This document shows positions 1 to 8,596 of a stretch of 64,000 bases of DNA, piece by piece. The number at the start of each line of letters is the position of its first letter. Position 1 is the stretch's first letter. Both the position numbers and the translations under genes were made by a program. This DNA comes from DATKZH01 sp035528065 (GTDB lineage Bacteria > Planctomycetota > Planctomycetia > Pirellulales > Thermoguttaceae). Where the stretch lies: positions 1-64,000 of the forward strand of contig DATKZH010000174.1 in NCBI GenBank assembly GCA_035528065.1, in the 5' to 3' direction. The notes beneath the pieces are model-generated. The model was not told the origin of the DNA. It saw nothing but the letters and a program-made list of their open reading frames with translations, and did no database searches.

Positions 1-2399
1 ATGCTCACGGCCAGCTTGCCGGGCGTGCCGCGAAGCATGCTCACCCGGGGCGTGATCCGCCGCGCCGCGGCCACGTTGGCCGACGTGCCGGACCCGACGC
101 GGGCAACGAGGATCCCGGGGGCGACGTACGCCTTGAGCACATCGAGATCGGCCCCCTCGATGAAGACGGGGAGTGTGCCCAGCGGCAGCTCGGCGGTGCC
201 GCCGGGCGTGGCGAGCGGGCTCTGGTTGCCCTGGTAGTCGGTGATGAGGAGCGATTCGGTGCCGACGTGGAGCCGCACTTTCTCGCCGCCGGTCTCGTAG
301 GTCGACGCGACCAGCACCGGCTTGCCGTCGCGCTCGAACAGGTGGAACAGCCCGCCCTCGCCCTGGAGGAACGTGCCCAGCGGTTGGGCGTCGAACATCT
401 TGCTGGTGAAGACGGCCAGCGTGGCGACGACGGGCCGGGGGCTGAGGTCGTCGAGCAGGTAGCCGAAGGAGCCGGCCGCCGAGCCCCGCCCGCCGAAGTA
501 GATGATCCGTTCGCAGCCGGCGGCCAGCTCGTCGGTCCATTGGCGGAGGACCCAGTCGCACTGCACGGTGTTCTGAAGCTCTTCGAGCGGCGGCACGCCC
601 CAGGCGTTGAGCCCCTTGGCCGACTCGTCCTCCCAGACGGCCACTCGCCGCAGCCCGGCGGCGTCGAGGTCCTGCCGGGCTTCGCGCACTCCGTCGCCGT
701 TCTGGTAGTGGACCGGGAGCACGTCGACGTGCTGGCCCACGCCCGCCGTGAGCACGGCGACGCGGAAGCTCCGCGGATAGAGCCCGCCGGCCAGGATCGT
801 CTTCAGGTCCGGATCGATCGCCTTGGCCGTCTCGGTGCCGATCTTGCACATGCGGAGGTACGTGGCGACCGGGTCCTCGCAGCCGCCGGGCGTGATCTCG
901 TTGAGCCACTCCCAGCCGTAGAACTTGCCCTTGAGCCGGGTGGTGACCGTGCGCACGAAGTCCCGCCAGACCTCGTCGCGGAACTCGAACGCCCGGTAGC
1001 TGGTCGATTTGACTTCGCCGGGAAAGGCACACGGCGGCGGATCGACCACGCAGAGCCACTCGTCGATGCCGTACCGGCGGGCCGTTTCGAGTTCCCGCTC
1101 CAGATCGACGAGCTTCCAGACGCCGGGGCCCGGCTGGAGCCGGTACCAGCGCGTGAACCGGCGACAGGCGCTCAGCCCCAGGCGCTGGGCAATCGCCCAG
1201 ACTTCCTCCGGCGGGGTGTCCCAGTGGCTGGTCATCCCGAACCGGGTGGCCCGGCCGCCGGTGATCGCCTGGAGGTTGGGGATGCGGGCGAAGGTGGTGT
1301 GGCGCTTCTCCCAGCCGGGCACTTCGAGCTCGACGAGGAACACGCCGCGACGCTTGAGGTCGAGGTCGACCGTGACCCGCTGCCCCTCTTCGGTCACGGT
1401 GAACTCCCGGCGCCCCTCGGCGGCCAGCGCGCCGGCCGTGTCGTGCACCCGGTAGTGGAGCGTCTTCTTCTCGCCGGGCCGCTCCACGTTCTTGAGCCGG
1501 ATGGCGATCTCGACGGGCTGGTCGTAGGTGAACAGGTTGCCCGGCACGCCGGAGTCGATCTCGAAGAAGCCGCGGCGTCGCAGGAAGGTGTTGTCCGCGC
1601 GCACGTCCCAGGGCCAGTCTTCCCCCCGGGCGTTGCGGAAGCCGGCCAGGACCAAGAGCCGGTTGTTCTTCTTGACCAGCTCCAGGCCCTTGGGGACGGT
1701 GAACGTGAACACGTGGCGGCCTCGGCCCGGCTCGGTGAGCGTGACTCGGCCGCCCAAGCCGGGATAGCCGATATGGCCCCGCTTGGTGGCGTACTTGCCG
1801 TCGGGGGTGTCGATCCACGGACCGGTGCCCCAGATGTAAAGCGTGGTCGTGCCAACGTGCTCGGCCGGGTCGAGGTAGTAGTCGACGGGCACTTCCCACT
1901 TGTCGCCGGAGACGAGCGGCTTGCCGCCGGCCGAGGCGTCGAGGTCGATCCAGCTCTTGTTGTGCGTCAGGTCGACCAGCGGCGAGCGCCCGACGATCTC
2001 GACCGGGGGCGTGCTCGCCGTGGCCAGGGCCTTCTGCCAGTCGTCGTCCTGGTGCCGCGTGGCGAACAGTAGCCCGTAGACCGACTCCAGCCCGGGCAAG
2101 TTCTGGACGCGGAGTTGGTACACCGTCTCCTCGCCCTGGGCCAGCTTACGCGGCGGGCCGCCCCACTTGACCATCTGGTGGGCCTGGTCCTTCAGGTCGC
2201 AAGAGAGGAAGACCTCGCCGTCGAGCCCGGTGAGCTTGATGCGGATCTCGACGTCGTCGCCGACCTGGACGGACTTGGGCGCGGAGATTTGGCACCAGTC
2301 GGTGGACTTGGTCTGAAGGTCCGGCTCGGCACCGAGAGCCGAGACTGTGAGCAACAGCAGCAGCGGGGACGCAGCGTGGGCTAGCCAATTCTCGTTCAC
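1..2399 (-). CDS. Clan-A (GH39/GH42-like) glycoside hydrolase, 3' end missing
   Basis: A 799-codon frame with no stop runs from a GTG at 2399 off the left edge. An AAGGAG Shine-Dalgarno sits about 6 nt upstream of the GTG. The start of the protein (VNENWLAHAASPLLLLLTVS) is a Sec-type signal peptide. The first ~350 residues look like beta-sandwich domains, followed by a TIM-barrel-like part (FGMTSHWDTPPEEVW, then RRFTRWYRLQPG). In WEWLNEITPGG the Glu at about residue 501 fits the Asn-Glu acid/base of clan GH-A. In VAVWEDESAKG, Glu590 or Glu592 is a candidate nucleophile. I infer a secreted glycosidase; the exact GH family and substrate are not clear. It lies downstream of the sulfatase on the same strand, which fits processing of sulfated polysaccharide. 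The C-terminus lies outside the window. Confidence 0.8.
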   Translation of the reverse strand, partial: MNENWLAHAASPLLLLLTVSALGAEPDLQTKSTDWCQISAPKSVQVGDDVEIRIKLTGLDGEVFLSCDLKDQAHQMVKWGGPPRKLAQGEETVYQLRVQNLPGLESVYGLLFATRHQDDDWQKALATASTPPVEIVGRSPLVDLTHNKSWIDLDASAGGKPLVSGDKWEVPVDYYLDPAEHVGTTTLYIWGTGPWIDTPDGKYATKRGHIGYPGLGGRVTLTEPGRGRHVFTFTVPKGLELVKKNNRLLVLAGFRNARGEDWPWDVRADNTFLRRRGFFEIDSGVPGNLFTYDQPVEIAIRLKNVERPGEKKTLHYRVHDTAGALAAEGRREFTVTEEGQRVTVDLDLKRRGVFLVELEVPGWEKRHTTFARIPNLQAITGGRATRFGMTSHWDTPPEEVWAIAQRLGLSACRRFTRWYRLQPGPGVWKLVDLERELETARRYGIDEWLCVVDPPPCAFPGEVKSTSYRAFEFRDEVWRDFVRTVTTRLKGKFYGWEWLNEITPGGCEDPVATYLRMCKIGTETAKAIDPDLKTILAGGLYPRSFRVAVLTAGVGQHVDVLPVHYQNGDGVREARQDLDAAGLRRVAVWEDESAKGLNAWGVPPLEELQNTVQCDWVLRQWTDELAAGCERIIYFGGRGSAAGSFGYLLDDLSPRPVVATLAVFTSKMFDAQPLGTFLQGEGGLFHLFERDGKPVLVASTYETGGEKVRLHVGTESLLITDYQGNQSPLATPGGTAELPLGTLPVFIEGADLDVLKAYVAPGILVARVGSGTSANVAAARRITPRVSMLRGTPGKLAVS

Positions 2400-2479
2400 C
2401 GGAGGCTCCTTTTGGCGATTCACAACACTTGTCCTACCATGTCCGCGTCCCCGCAACGCCCAGCTCGCCGCTCGATAGC

Positions 2480-2540
2480 ACCTCGGTCACCCCCGGGATC
2501 GGCTCCGGATAGTGGCCGTCGGGGCCCGGGAGGACGGGCG
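2480..2540 (-). pseudogene. Orphan copy of a Gfo/Idh/MocA oxidoreductase C-terminal tail
   Basis: This 61-nt stretch matches 4304-4364, the last codons of the oxidoreductase gene at 4297-5643, at 59 of 61 positions. Read on the minus strand it still encodes the tail PVLPGPDGHYPEPIPGVT, but the original stop is lost and nothing upstream of the match resembles the rest of the enzyme. It lies in the ~200-nt gap between the sulfatase and the glycoside hydrolase. It is either a remnant of a deleted paralogue or a short recombination product. Confidence 0.7.
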
Positions 2541-2603
2541 AGGTTGCTCATCGGCCTGTCCATGGTTACGCGCTCTTCCGGGGATGGTGATTGAGGGCGG
2601 CCT

Positions 2604-4115
2604 CTATCTGGTCGTGGTCTTTCGGGCCGAACGCACCGGGGGGCCGAGCGGCCGGGCGGGATCGTGGTCGGGGTTGGGCGGGCACATGGTCGCGTCGACC
2701 TCGTCGAGCCAGGCGGCAAGCAGCTTGCGCAGTTCGGCGGTCTTGTCGGGCATCTGGCCGGCGAGGTTGTTCGTCTCGCCGATGTCCCGGGCGAGATTGT
2801 AGAGCTCGACCCGATCGTCCTCGTAGAAGTGGATGAGCTTGTAGTCGCCCTTGCGGACCGCCCCGCCCGGCATCCCGCCCTGGTTGCTGAAATGCGGGTA
2901 GTGCCAGTAGATCGCGTCGCGCGGGGGCGTGCCGGTTCGCCGGAGCAGCGGCACGAGGCTGACGCCGTCGGGGACGTGGCCGGAATCGCCCGAAACGCCG
3001 GCCATCTCCAGGATGGTGGGATAGAAGTCGACGCTGGTGACGGGCACCCGGGAGACGCTCCCCGGCTCGGTCACGCCCGGCCAGTGGACGATCATCGGCT
3101 CGCGGATGCCGCCTTCGTAGAGATAGCCCTTCCCGGCCCGCAACGGGGCGTTGGTCGTGGCCGGGGTGTGCGGGCCCTCGGGCGTGGAGAGGCCGCCGTT
3201 GTCGGAGAAGAAGAAGACGATCGTTCGGTCGGCGATCTTCAGCCGATCCAAGGCGTCGAGGACCCGGCCCACGCTCTGGTCGACGCTCTCGACCATCGCG
3301 GCGTAGACGGGGTTGCCCTGCTTCGTGCTCGGGTCGGCCTCGCGCCGCGCCCGATACTTCTCGATCATCTCCTGCTTCGCCTGCATGGGGATGTGGACCG
3401 CGTAGTGGGCGAGATAGAGAAAGAACGGCTTCTCGCGGCTCTTTTCGAGGAACGCGACGGCCTCGGCCGCCAGGCGATCGGGCAGATACTCGCCCGGCTT
3501 GCCGTCGGGGATGGGGACGTTCTTGGTCCAGTCGGGGTAGAAGAAGCTGCTGGGCATGCCCGCCCCGCAGCCGCCGACGTTCACGTCGAAGCCCTGGTGC
3601 TCCGGCCAGTAGGCTTCCGAGCCGAGGTGCCACTTGCCGACGTGGCAGGTCGTGTATCCGGCGGAGCGGAGCGCTTCGGCGATCGTCACCTCCTCGAGCT
3701 CCATCTGGAGCTTGAAGTCGGCCGGGAGCACCCGGGCGTTTTCGAGCCGCCTGCGCCCGGCGATGAAGTTGGTCAGCTTCAGCCGCGCCGGGTACTTGCC
3801 CGAGAGGATGCTCGCCCGGGTCGGCGAGCAGACGGGGCAGGCGGCGTAGCCGTCGGTGAACTTCATGCCGCGTGCGGCGAGCCGGTCGACGTTGGGCGTC
3901 TGGTAGAAGTCGCTGCCGAAGCAGCCGACGTCGGCCCAGCCCAGGTCGTCGATGAGGATGAAGACGAAGTTCGGCGGGGCGTCGGTGTGCGCCGGTGCCG
4001 CCGGCGCCGTCCCCGCAGTGGCCGAGAGCAGGCAGCACAGAGCGAAGGCCAGCGCGATCACGAGTGGGCGATCCGACGGCGGATCGTGCAGGGCAAAGGG
4101 GGCGGAGCGGGTCAT
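2604..4115 (-). CDS. Secreted type I sulfatase
   Basis: This encodes a 503-residue arylsulfatase-family enzyme that hydrolyses sulfate esters. An N-terminal signal peptide (LVIALAFALCCLLSATAGTA) precedes the catalytic domain. Visible motifs are the calcium-binding DD in FILIDDLGWADVGC (about residues 56-57), the CSPTR motif (Cys96 to Arg100) whose Cys is converted to formylglycine, HVGKWHLG, and FFFSDNGG. The ATG at 4115 is chosen because GGAGGA lies 5 nt upstream; an earlier in-frame start would add an unlikely Arg-rich leader. The sulfatase needs a formylglycine-generating enzyme, and no convincing one is encoded in this window. It sits between a Gfo/Idh/MocA gene and a glycoside hydrolase on the same strand, so a role on sulfated polysaccharide is inferred. 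Confidence 0.95.
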   Translation of the reverse strand: MTRSAPFALHDPPSDRPLVIALAFALCCLLSATAGTAPAAPAHTDAPPNFVFILIDDLGWADVGCFGSDFYQTPNVDRLAARGMKFTDGYAACPVCSPTRASILSGKYPARLKLTNFIAGRRRLENARVLPADFKLQMELEEVTIAEALRSAGYTTCHVGKWHLGSEAYWPEHQGFDVNVGGCGAGMPSSFFYPDWTKNVPIPDGKPGEYLPDRLAAEAVAFLEKSREKPFFLYLAHYAVHIPMQAKQEMIEKYRARREADPSTKQGNPVYAAMVESVDQSVGRVLDALDRLKIADRTIVFFFSDNGGLSTPEGPHTPATTNAPLRAGKGYLYEGGIREPMIVHWPGVTEPGSVSRVPVTSVDFYPTILEMAGVSGDSGHVPDGVSLVPLLRRTGTPPRDAIYWHYPHFSNQGGMPGGAVRKGDYKLIHFYEDDRVELYNLARDIGETNNLAGQMPDKTAELRKLLAAWLDEVDATMCPPNPDHDPARPLGPPVRSARKTTTR

Positions 4116-4200
4116 GTCGGTCCTCCGAAAACGACAGCAACGAAAGCGAACTGCCCGGGCCGGCCGAAGCCAGCGAGCTGACCTCCCAAACGGATAGTCC

Positions 4201-4267
4201 CGTAGGGTGCGTGAAACGCACCAGTTCCGAACCACGCCTTGATTTGGTGCGTTTCACGCACCCTACG
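4201..4267. repeat. REPIN-like inverted doublet of GTAG-preceded hairpins
   Basis: Two 23-nt arms (4201-4223 and 4245-4267) are perfect reverse complements separated by 21 nt. Each arm is itself a hairpin, GGTGCGT-GAA-ACGCACC, preceded by the tetranucleotide GTAG on the left, with CTAC following on the right. A hairpin preceded by GTAG, in inverse pairs, is the recognised architecture of REP/REPIN elements mobilised by RAYT (TnpA-REP) transposases. It lies upstream of the sulfatase start and just beyond the oxidoreductase stop, so it could also act on that transcript as a stem-loop. Confidence 0.85.
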
Positions 4268-4296
4268 ACTGCCTGGACAGGAGCCGGGCCCGCAGG

Positions 4297-5643
4297 CTAC
4301 AGGACCTTGGTCACGCCCGGGATCGGCTCCGGATAGTGGCCGTCGGGGCCCGGGAGGACGGGCGGGTCGGCGTCCCACGCGTAGCTCTTGGGCGACAGGT
4401 CGAGCTTCGAGTTGAACGCTTCGTCCCACGTGACTTCCTGTCCGCCGTGGGTGGCCATGCGGCCCATGATCGCGACCATCGTGCTGTGGCCCATGGTGTA
4501 GCTGTCGTTGATCGGCTTGCCGCTCCGGATGCCGGCGAACATCTCCTCGAAGCAGTCCAGCTCCGCATAGCGGGCCTCTTTCTCGGCGGTCCATTTCTCT
4601 TCGCCCTTGAGGCCGAGAATCGCGATGCCGCCGCGACGCCCCTTGGTCAACTGGCCCTTCGTGCCCAGGACGACGTCGGTGACCCCGTTGAAGCAGTTGG
4701 TCTGCTGGCGGGTGAAGGCGAACATGCGCGGGCCGCTCTCGTACTGGTAGACCACGGCGTGGTGGTCGAAGATGTCGCCCCATTTCGGCTCGGTGCGGAC
4801 CTGGCGGCCGCCGTAGCCCCACGCCGTCGCCGGCGACTCCTCTTTCATGATCCAGCTCGCCCGGTCGATCAGGTGGACGTACTGCTCGACGATGTGGTCG
4901 CCGGAGAGCCAGGTGAAGTAGTACCAGTTCCGCATCTGATACTGCATCTCGGACCAGTCGGGCTCGCGGCCGCGGTGCCAGAGGAAGCCGGTGTTGTAGG
5001 TCCCGTGCAGCGCGACGATCTCGCCGATCTGGCCGTCGTGCACGCGCTCGACTGCTTCGCGCAGCGCGGGGCTGTACCGGGACTCGAAGCCGCTGACGAA
5101 ACTGGTGTTCTTCTGTTTGGCCTTCTCGCCGGCCGCCAGCACGCGGCGGACGCCCGGGGCGTCGACGGCCATCGGCTTCTCGGCCATCAGGTGGACGCCG
5201 GCCTCGACGCAGGCCTCGATGTGCATGGGGCGGAAGTGGGGCGGCTCGGCGAGGATCGCCACGTCGACGCCGCTGGCCAGGAGGCGATTGTGGCCCTCGA
5301 AGCCGTCAAACAGATGGTCGTCGTCCACGGCCAAGCGGTCTGCATCGTCGGGCATGGCTTTCCTGAGCTTCTCCCGACACTGCTCCATCCGATCCCGGAA
5401 AGGATCGGCCATGGCCACCAGCTTGGCGCCGGGATCGACGGAGAGTGCACTGCGGACCGCCCCGGCCCCGCGCCCGCCGCACCCGATCAGGCCGATCTTC
5501 AGCCCATCACTCCCCGCGGCATGGCAAGCGCGGCCGACGGCCAGGCTGCCGACAACGGCCCCGCCGGCGATCAGCCCGGACGCGGCCAGAAACTCCCGGC
5601 GCGACCGTCGGGCACTCGAATCAGTCGGTTGTGACTCGGACAT
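4297..5643 (-). CDS. Tat-exported Gfo/Idh/MocA family oxidoreductase
   Basis: This is a 448-residue NAD(P)-dependent sugar (or sugar-derivative) oxidoreductase. The start carries a twin-arginine signal (RRSRREFLAASGLIAGGA). A Rossmann fold follows, with the dinucleotide loop IGLIGCGGRGAGAV near residues 50-63 and the conserved EKP (about 155-157) in HLMAEKPMAV. The substrate-binding domain ends in the tail GPDGHYPEPIPGVT. The ATG at 5643 has GAGGAGCC just upstream; an in-frame start 12 codons earlier lacks support. It is followed by the REPIN-like element and the sulfatase on the same strand. Substrate not inferable; a role in modifying sugars released by the neighbouring hydrolases is inference. 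Confidence 0.92.
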   Translation of the reverse strand: MSESQPTDSSARRSRREFLAASGLIAGGAVVGSLAVGRACHAAGSDGLKIGLIGCGGRGAGAVRSALSVDPGAKLVAMADPFRDRMEQCREKLRKAMPDDADRLAVDDDHLFDGFEGHNRLLASGVDVAILAEPPHFRPMHIEACVEAGVHLMAEKPMAVDAPGVRRVLAAGEKAKQKNTSFVSGFESRYSPALREAVERVHDGQIGEIVALHGTYNTGFLWHRGREPDWSEMQYQMRNWYYFTWLSGDHIVEQYVHLIDRASWIMKEESPATAWGYGGRQVRTEPKWGDIFDHHAVVYQYESGPRMFAFTRQQTNCFNGVTDVVLGTKGQLTKGRRGGIAILGLKGEEKWTAEKEARYAELDCFEEMFAGIRSGKPINDSYTMGHSTMVAIMGRMATHGGQEVTWDEAFNSKLDLSPKSYAWDADPPVLPGPDGHYPEPIPGVTKVL

Positions 5644-5906
5644 GGGTGGCTCCTCATTATCGGATCGGGATAAGTGCACAACTCCTCCGGACGACGAATG
5701 CCCTCAACGCAATCCCCGCGGTGGGGAACGGCGGGCTGCGATCAGTGTAGGCGACGCAAGTTCAACGGGCAAGCAAGCCTCTCCGTGGGGTCCGCGATCA
5801 TCCAGCCGACGCGGCCCGACGGTTGCGTTGCCCGCGAGCATCCGCTATGGTGCAGCCGGATGCGTCGGCCCACACCACTCCAACCGTCTGATCCGGGCGA
5901 ACGGAT

Positions 5907-7259
5907 ATGAAGCGCGACCACCGTCAGGTTTGCCATCGGCGACGTTTCCTCGAAGCGGCCTCGGTGGGCGCCGCCTCGGCGTGCTGCGCCTGGGCTCGGG
6001 TTTGGGGCGATGAGCCGCCCGCGGTCACGCAGCCCCGGGCGACCTCGGGGGACCGCGTCGAGCCCGACTGGGAGGACCGGCTCACGGTGACCGTCGGCCC
6101 GGCCAAGGCGCACCTGGTCGGCGGCGATCATCGCGTGCTCCAGGCGGCCGTCGACTACCTGGCCGCGCTGGGCGGCGGCACGGTCAAGATCCTCCCGGGC
6201 ACGTACCGGCTGCGAAACGCCGTCTACTTGCGCACGAACGTCCGTCTGATCGGTAGCGACGAGGACGCGGTCCTCATCAAGGAGCCGTCGGTCACCACCA
6301 AGCTGGCCGCCGACAGCGACTGGTTCGACCAGGAGATCACGCTGGCCGACGCAGGGGGCTTCCAACTCGGCGACGGAGTGTGCATCCGCACCCGCAACCC
6401 GCACCACGGCGGCACCGACGTGGTCAAGCGGACCCTGGTCGCCCGAAGCGGCAACCGCTTCAAGCTCGATCGGGCGCTCCGCGAGAACTGCTGGCTCGAG
6501 GGCGAGACGACCGTCTCCACGCTGTTTCCCCTCCTCAGCGGCGAGGAGATCTCCGACGTGGTGATCGAGAACCTGGTGCTCGACGGCAACAAGGAGCAGA
6601 ACGACAACCTCGACGGCAACTACGCCGGCTGCATCTTCTGCCAGGACTGTAGCCGGATCGCGGTCCGCGGCGTCACGGCGCGCAACTACAACGGCGACGG
6701 CGTCAGTTGGCAGGTCTGCCACGACGTGGTGATCGACGGCTGCCACAGCCACGACAACGCCGGCCTGGGCCTCCACCCGGGAAGCGGCTCCCAGCGGCCC
6801 GTGATCCGTAACAACGTCCTGGAGCGGAACTCGATCGGCTTGTTCTTCTGCTGGGGCGTAAAGTTCGGCCTGGCCGAAGGCAACACGATCGACCAGAGCA
6901 CCCGCTACGGCATCTCCATCGGCCACCGCGACACGGAGAATCTGATCGCGAAGAACACAATCCGCCGGAGCGGCGAAGCGGGCATCCTCTTCCGCCCGGA
7001 GCGGGGCAAGGCGTTCGCCCCCCATCGCAACGAGCTGCGCGAGAACCGCATCGAGGACAGCGGCCCGGAGGACGGCATCGCCATCGACGTCCAAGGCGAG
7101 ACCGAGGGCGTCGCGATCCGCGGCAACCAGCTCGTCGAGACCCGCGCCCCGGCCAAGCGGACGGGCATCCGCCTCGGCCCGAAGACCCGCGACGTCCACC
7201 TGGCCGACAACCGGATCGAGGGCTTCGCTACGCAGATCGCGGACCTCCGCGAGCAGTGA
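5907..7259 (+). CDS. Right-handed parallel beta-helix protein, Tat signal
   Basis: The 450-residue product starts with a twin-arginine leader (CHRRRFLEAASVGAASACCA). The mature part is a pectate-lyase-like parallel beta-helix: an N-terminal cap (VLQAAVDYLAALGGGTVKIL) leads into repeated coils such as IENLVLDGN, IAVRGVTARNYNGDGVS, VIDGCHSHDNAGLGLHPG and VIRNNVLERNSIGLFF. This fold is used by polysaccharide lyases, GH28-type hydrolases and C5-epimerases. No catalytic triad can be assigned with confidence, so the activity is unknown. The Shine-Dalgarno is weak (GGGCGAACGGAT). It is divergent from the Gfo/Idh/MocA gene across about 260 nt. Confidence 0.85.
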   Translation: MKRDHRQVCHRRRFLEAASVGAASACCAWARVWGDEPPAVTQPRATSGDRVEPDWEDRLTVTVGPAKAHLVGGDHRVLQAAVDYLAALGGGTVKILPGTYRLRNAVYLRTNVRLIGSDEDAVLIKEPSVTTKLAADSDWFDQEITLADAGGFQLGDGVCIRTRNPHHGGTDVVKRTLVARSGNRFKLDRALRENCWLEGETTVSTLFPLLSGEEISDVVIENLVLDGNKEQNDNLDGNYAGCIFCQDCSRIAVRGVTARNYNGDGVSWQVCHDVVIDGCHSHDNAGLGLHPGSGSQRPVIRNNVLERNSIGLFFCWGVKFGLAEGNTIDQSTRYGISIGHRDTENLIAKNTIRRSGEAGILFRPERGKAFAPHRNELRENRIEDSGPEDGIAIDVQGETEGVAIRGNQLVETRAPAKRTGIRLGPKTRDVHLADNRIEGFATQIADLREQ

Positions 7260-7720
7260 ACGCGGACGCTGGGCTGCGCGTAGGCGTTTGCTTCCGGCGA
7301 TCGTCCGATGCGCCGAACCGCGCGGCATCGCCGCGGAGTCATCATGGAGTGGACCGAGCCTTGTGGTCGACCATGGGTAGTGCCGCACTCATGTTTGGAA
7401 CGGTGCTCAGCATACTGATGCTGCGGAGCCTGTCCCATTTCGACGCTCTTCCCTCGGGCAGTGTTCCTCCCTATACTAGTGATCAGACAATCCTTCCCTC
7501 GTATGTTGGGTGCCACTGGCGTCTCGCCAGTGCTCCCACGAAAGCCCGGCCCAGACGCCCCTGCCACCCACAGGCCGGCGGTTGACCCACCACCAAGAAC
7601 GCAGCACTCAGCGTTGCCTCGTTCGAGACCTTGAAGGGGCTTTCCATCGATCCTCAGCGACAAGCGACGTTCGAGAACTCGCAGCCGGGGATTCCCGGAC
7701 AATAGAAGGGGGGCACGCCG
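7260..7720. other. Intergenic stretch upstream of the hydrogenase
   Basis: There is no convincing gene in these 461 nt. A perfect 8-bp hairpin, CACTGGCG-TCT-CGCCAGTG, lies at 7514-7532. The sequence around it (GGGTGCC before, GCCACCC about 30 nt after) forms an imperfect outer inverted pair, again like a repeat element. TATACT at 7472-7477 could be a -10 box but has only a weak -35 partner. GAAGGGGGG at about 7706-7714 is the likely Shine-Dalgarno for the hydrogenase small subunit. Confidence 0.5.
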
Positions 7721-8596
7721 ATGCCCGTTTCCCGTCGTGATTTCCTTAGAGCGACCTCGGCGCTGGCGGCCGCGTTCGGGCTGCGCGCTATGGGGCCCGG
7801 CTCGGTCATGGCCTCGGAGGAAGGGGCCTCCGTCGTCTGGCTTCAGGCCCAGGGCTGTACGGGTTGTTCGATCTCGCTGCTGAATAGCATCGCCGCCGGC
7901 ACGGCGGAGGATCTCATTCCGTCGACTGTCAACCTGGCCTATCATCCGACGCTGATGGCTTCGGCCGGCCCGAATGCGGTGGCGGCGGCCACGGCGGCAA
8001 AGGACACCGGCGGCTACGTGCTGGTTGTCGAAGGCGCCGTTCCCACGGGAGCCGACGGGAAGTACTGTTATCTCTGGCCGGGAACCACGGCTCGGGACGG
8101 AGTGAGGGAGTTCGCCGCCAAGGCGGAGCACATCGTCGCGGTAGGAACGTGTGCGGCCTACGGCGGGATTCCGGCCAGCGTGCCGGCGGGCGGTGCGAAC
8201 CCGACGGGGGCCCGAGGCGTGTCGCGCGTCGTCGAGGGCGGATCGATCATCAACGTGCCCGGCTGCCCACCGCACCCCGACTGGATCGTCGGCACGATCG
8301 CCAGCCTGCTTGGCGGCGTGGTGCCCGCCCGAGACGCGTTCGGACGCCCCGACGCCTACTTCTCGGATACCATTCATGATCAGTGCTACTACGACGCGGA
8401 AGACTACTGCCTTGAGGAGCAGGGCTGCAAGGGGGAGATTACGCACGGCAATTGTCCGGGCCTGAGGTGGAACGGCGGCACGCTGGGATGGAGGAACGTC
8501 AACTGGTGCGTCGGAGCGCGCAGCCCATGCCAAGGGTGTACGCATCCAGAGTTCCCCGACGGCATGTTGCCTTTCCATGCAGAAGTAGAAGACTAG
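7721..8596 (+). CDS. [NiFe] hydrogenase small subunit, Tat-exported, NiFeSe (HysB)-like
   Basis: This is the 291-residue electron-transfer subunit of a periplasmic hydrogenase. The Tat leader is SRRDFLRATSALAAAFG. Proximal-cluster cysteines are in QGCTGCSISLLN (C46, C49), GTCAAYGG (C144) and VPGCPPHPDW (C182). Distal-cluster ligands are H219 and C222 (IHDQC), C230 and C236. The medial site has four cysteines (C245 in GNCPG, C263 in NWC, C270 and C273 in PCQGC), where standard [3Fe-4S] enzymes have a Pro in place of C263. This predicts three [4Fe-4S] clusters, as in Desulfovibrio NiFeSe enzymes, and the overall wording of the sequence (DGKYCYLW, PEFPDGMLPF) also resembles HysB. The stop codon lies inside a dispersed repeat that separates it from the large-subunit gene by about 235 nt. 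Confidence 0.95.
   Translation: MPVSRRDFLRATSALAAAFGLRAMGPGSVMASEEGASVVWLQAQGCTGCSISLLNSIAAGTAEDLIPSTVNLAYHPTLMASAGPNAVAAATAAKDTGGYVLVVEGAVPTGADGKYCYLWPGTTARDGVREFAAKAEHIVAVGTCAAYGGIPASVPAGGANPTGARGVSRVVEGGSIINVPGCPPHPDWIVGTIASLLGGVVPARDAFGRPDAYFSDTIHDQCYYDAEDYCLEEQGCKGEITHGNCPGLRWNGGTLGWRNVNWCVGARSPCQGCTHPEFPDGMLPFHAEVED

Noticed and set aside
267..2072. Long plus-strand open frame (601 codons)
   Set aside because: It is antisense to the glycoside hydrolase; amino-acid content is a GC-driven shadow with no family motif, signal peptide or Shine-Dalgarno.
7256..7585. Frame starting at the end of the beta-helix gene
   Set aside because: It crosses the hairpin repeat at 7514-7532 and has no protein-like motif.
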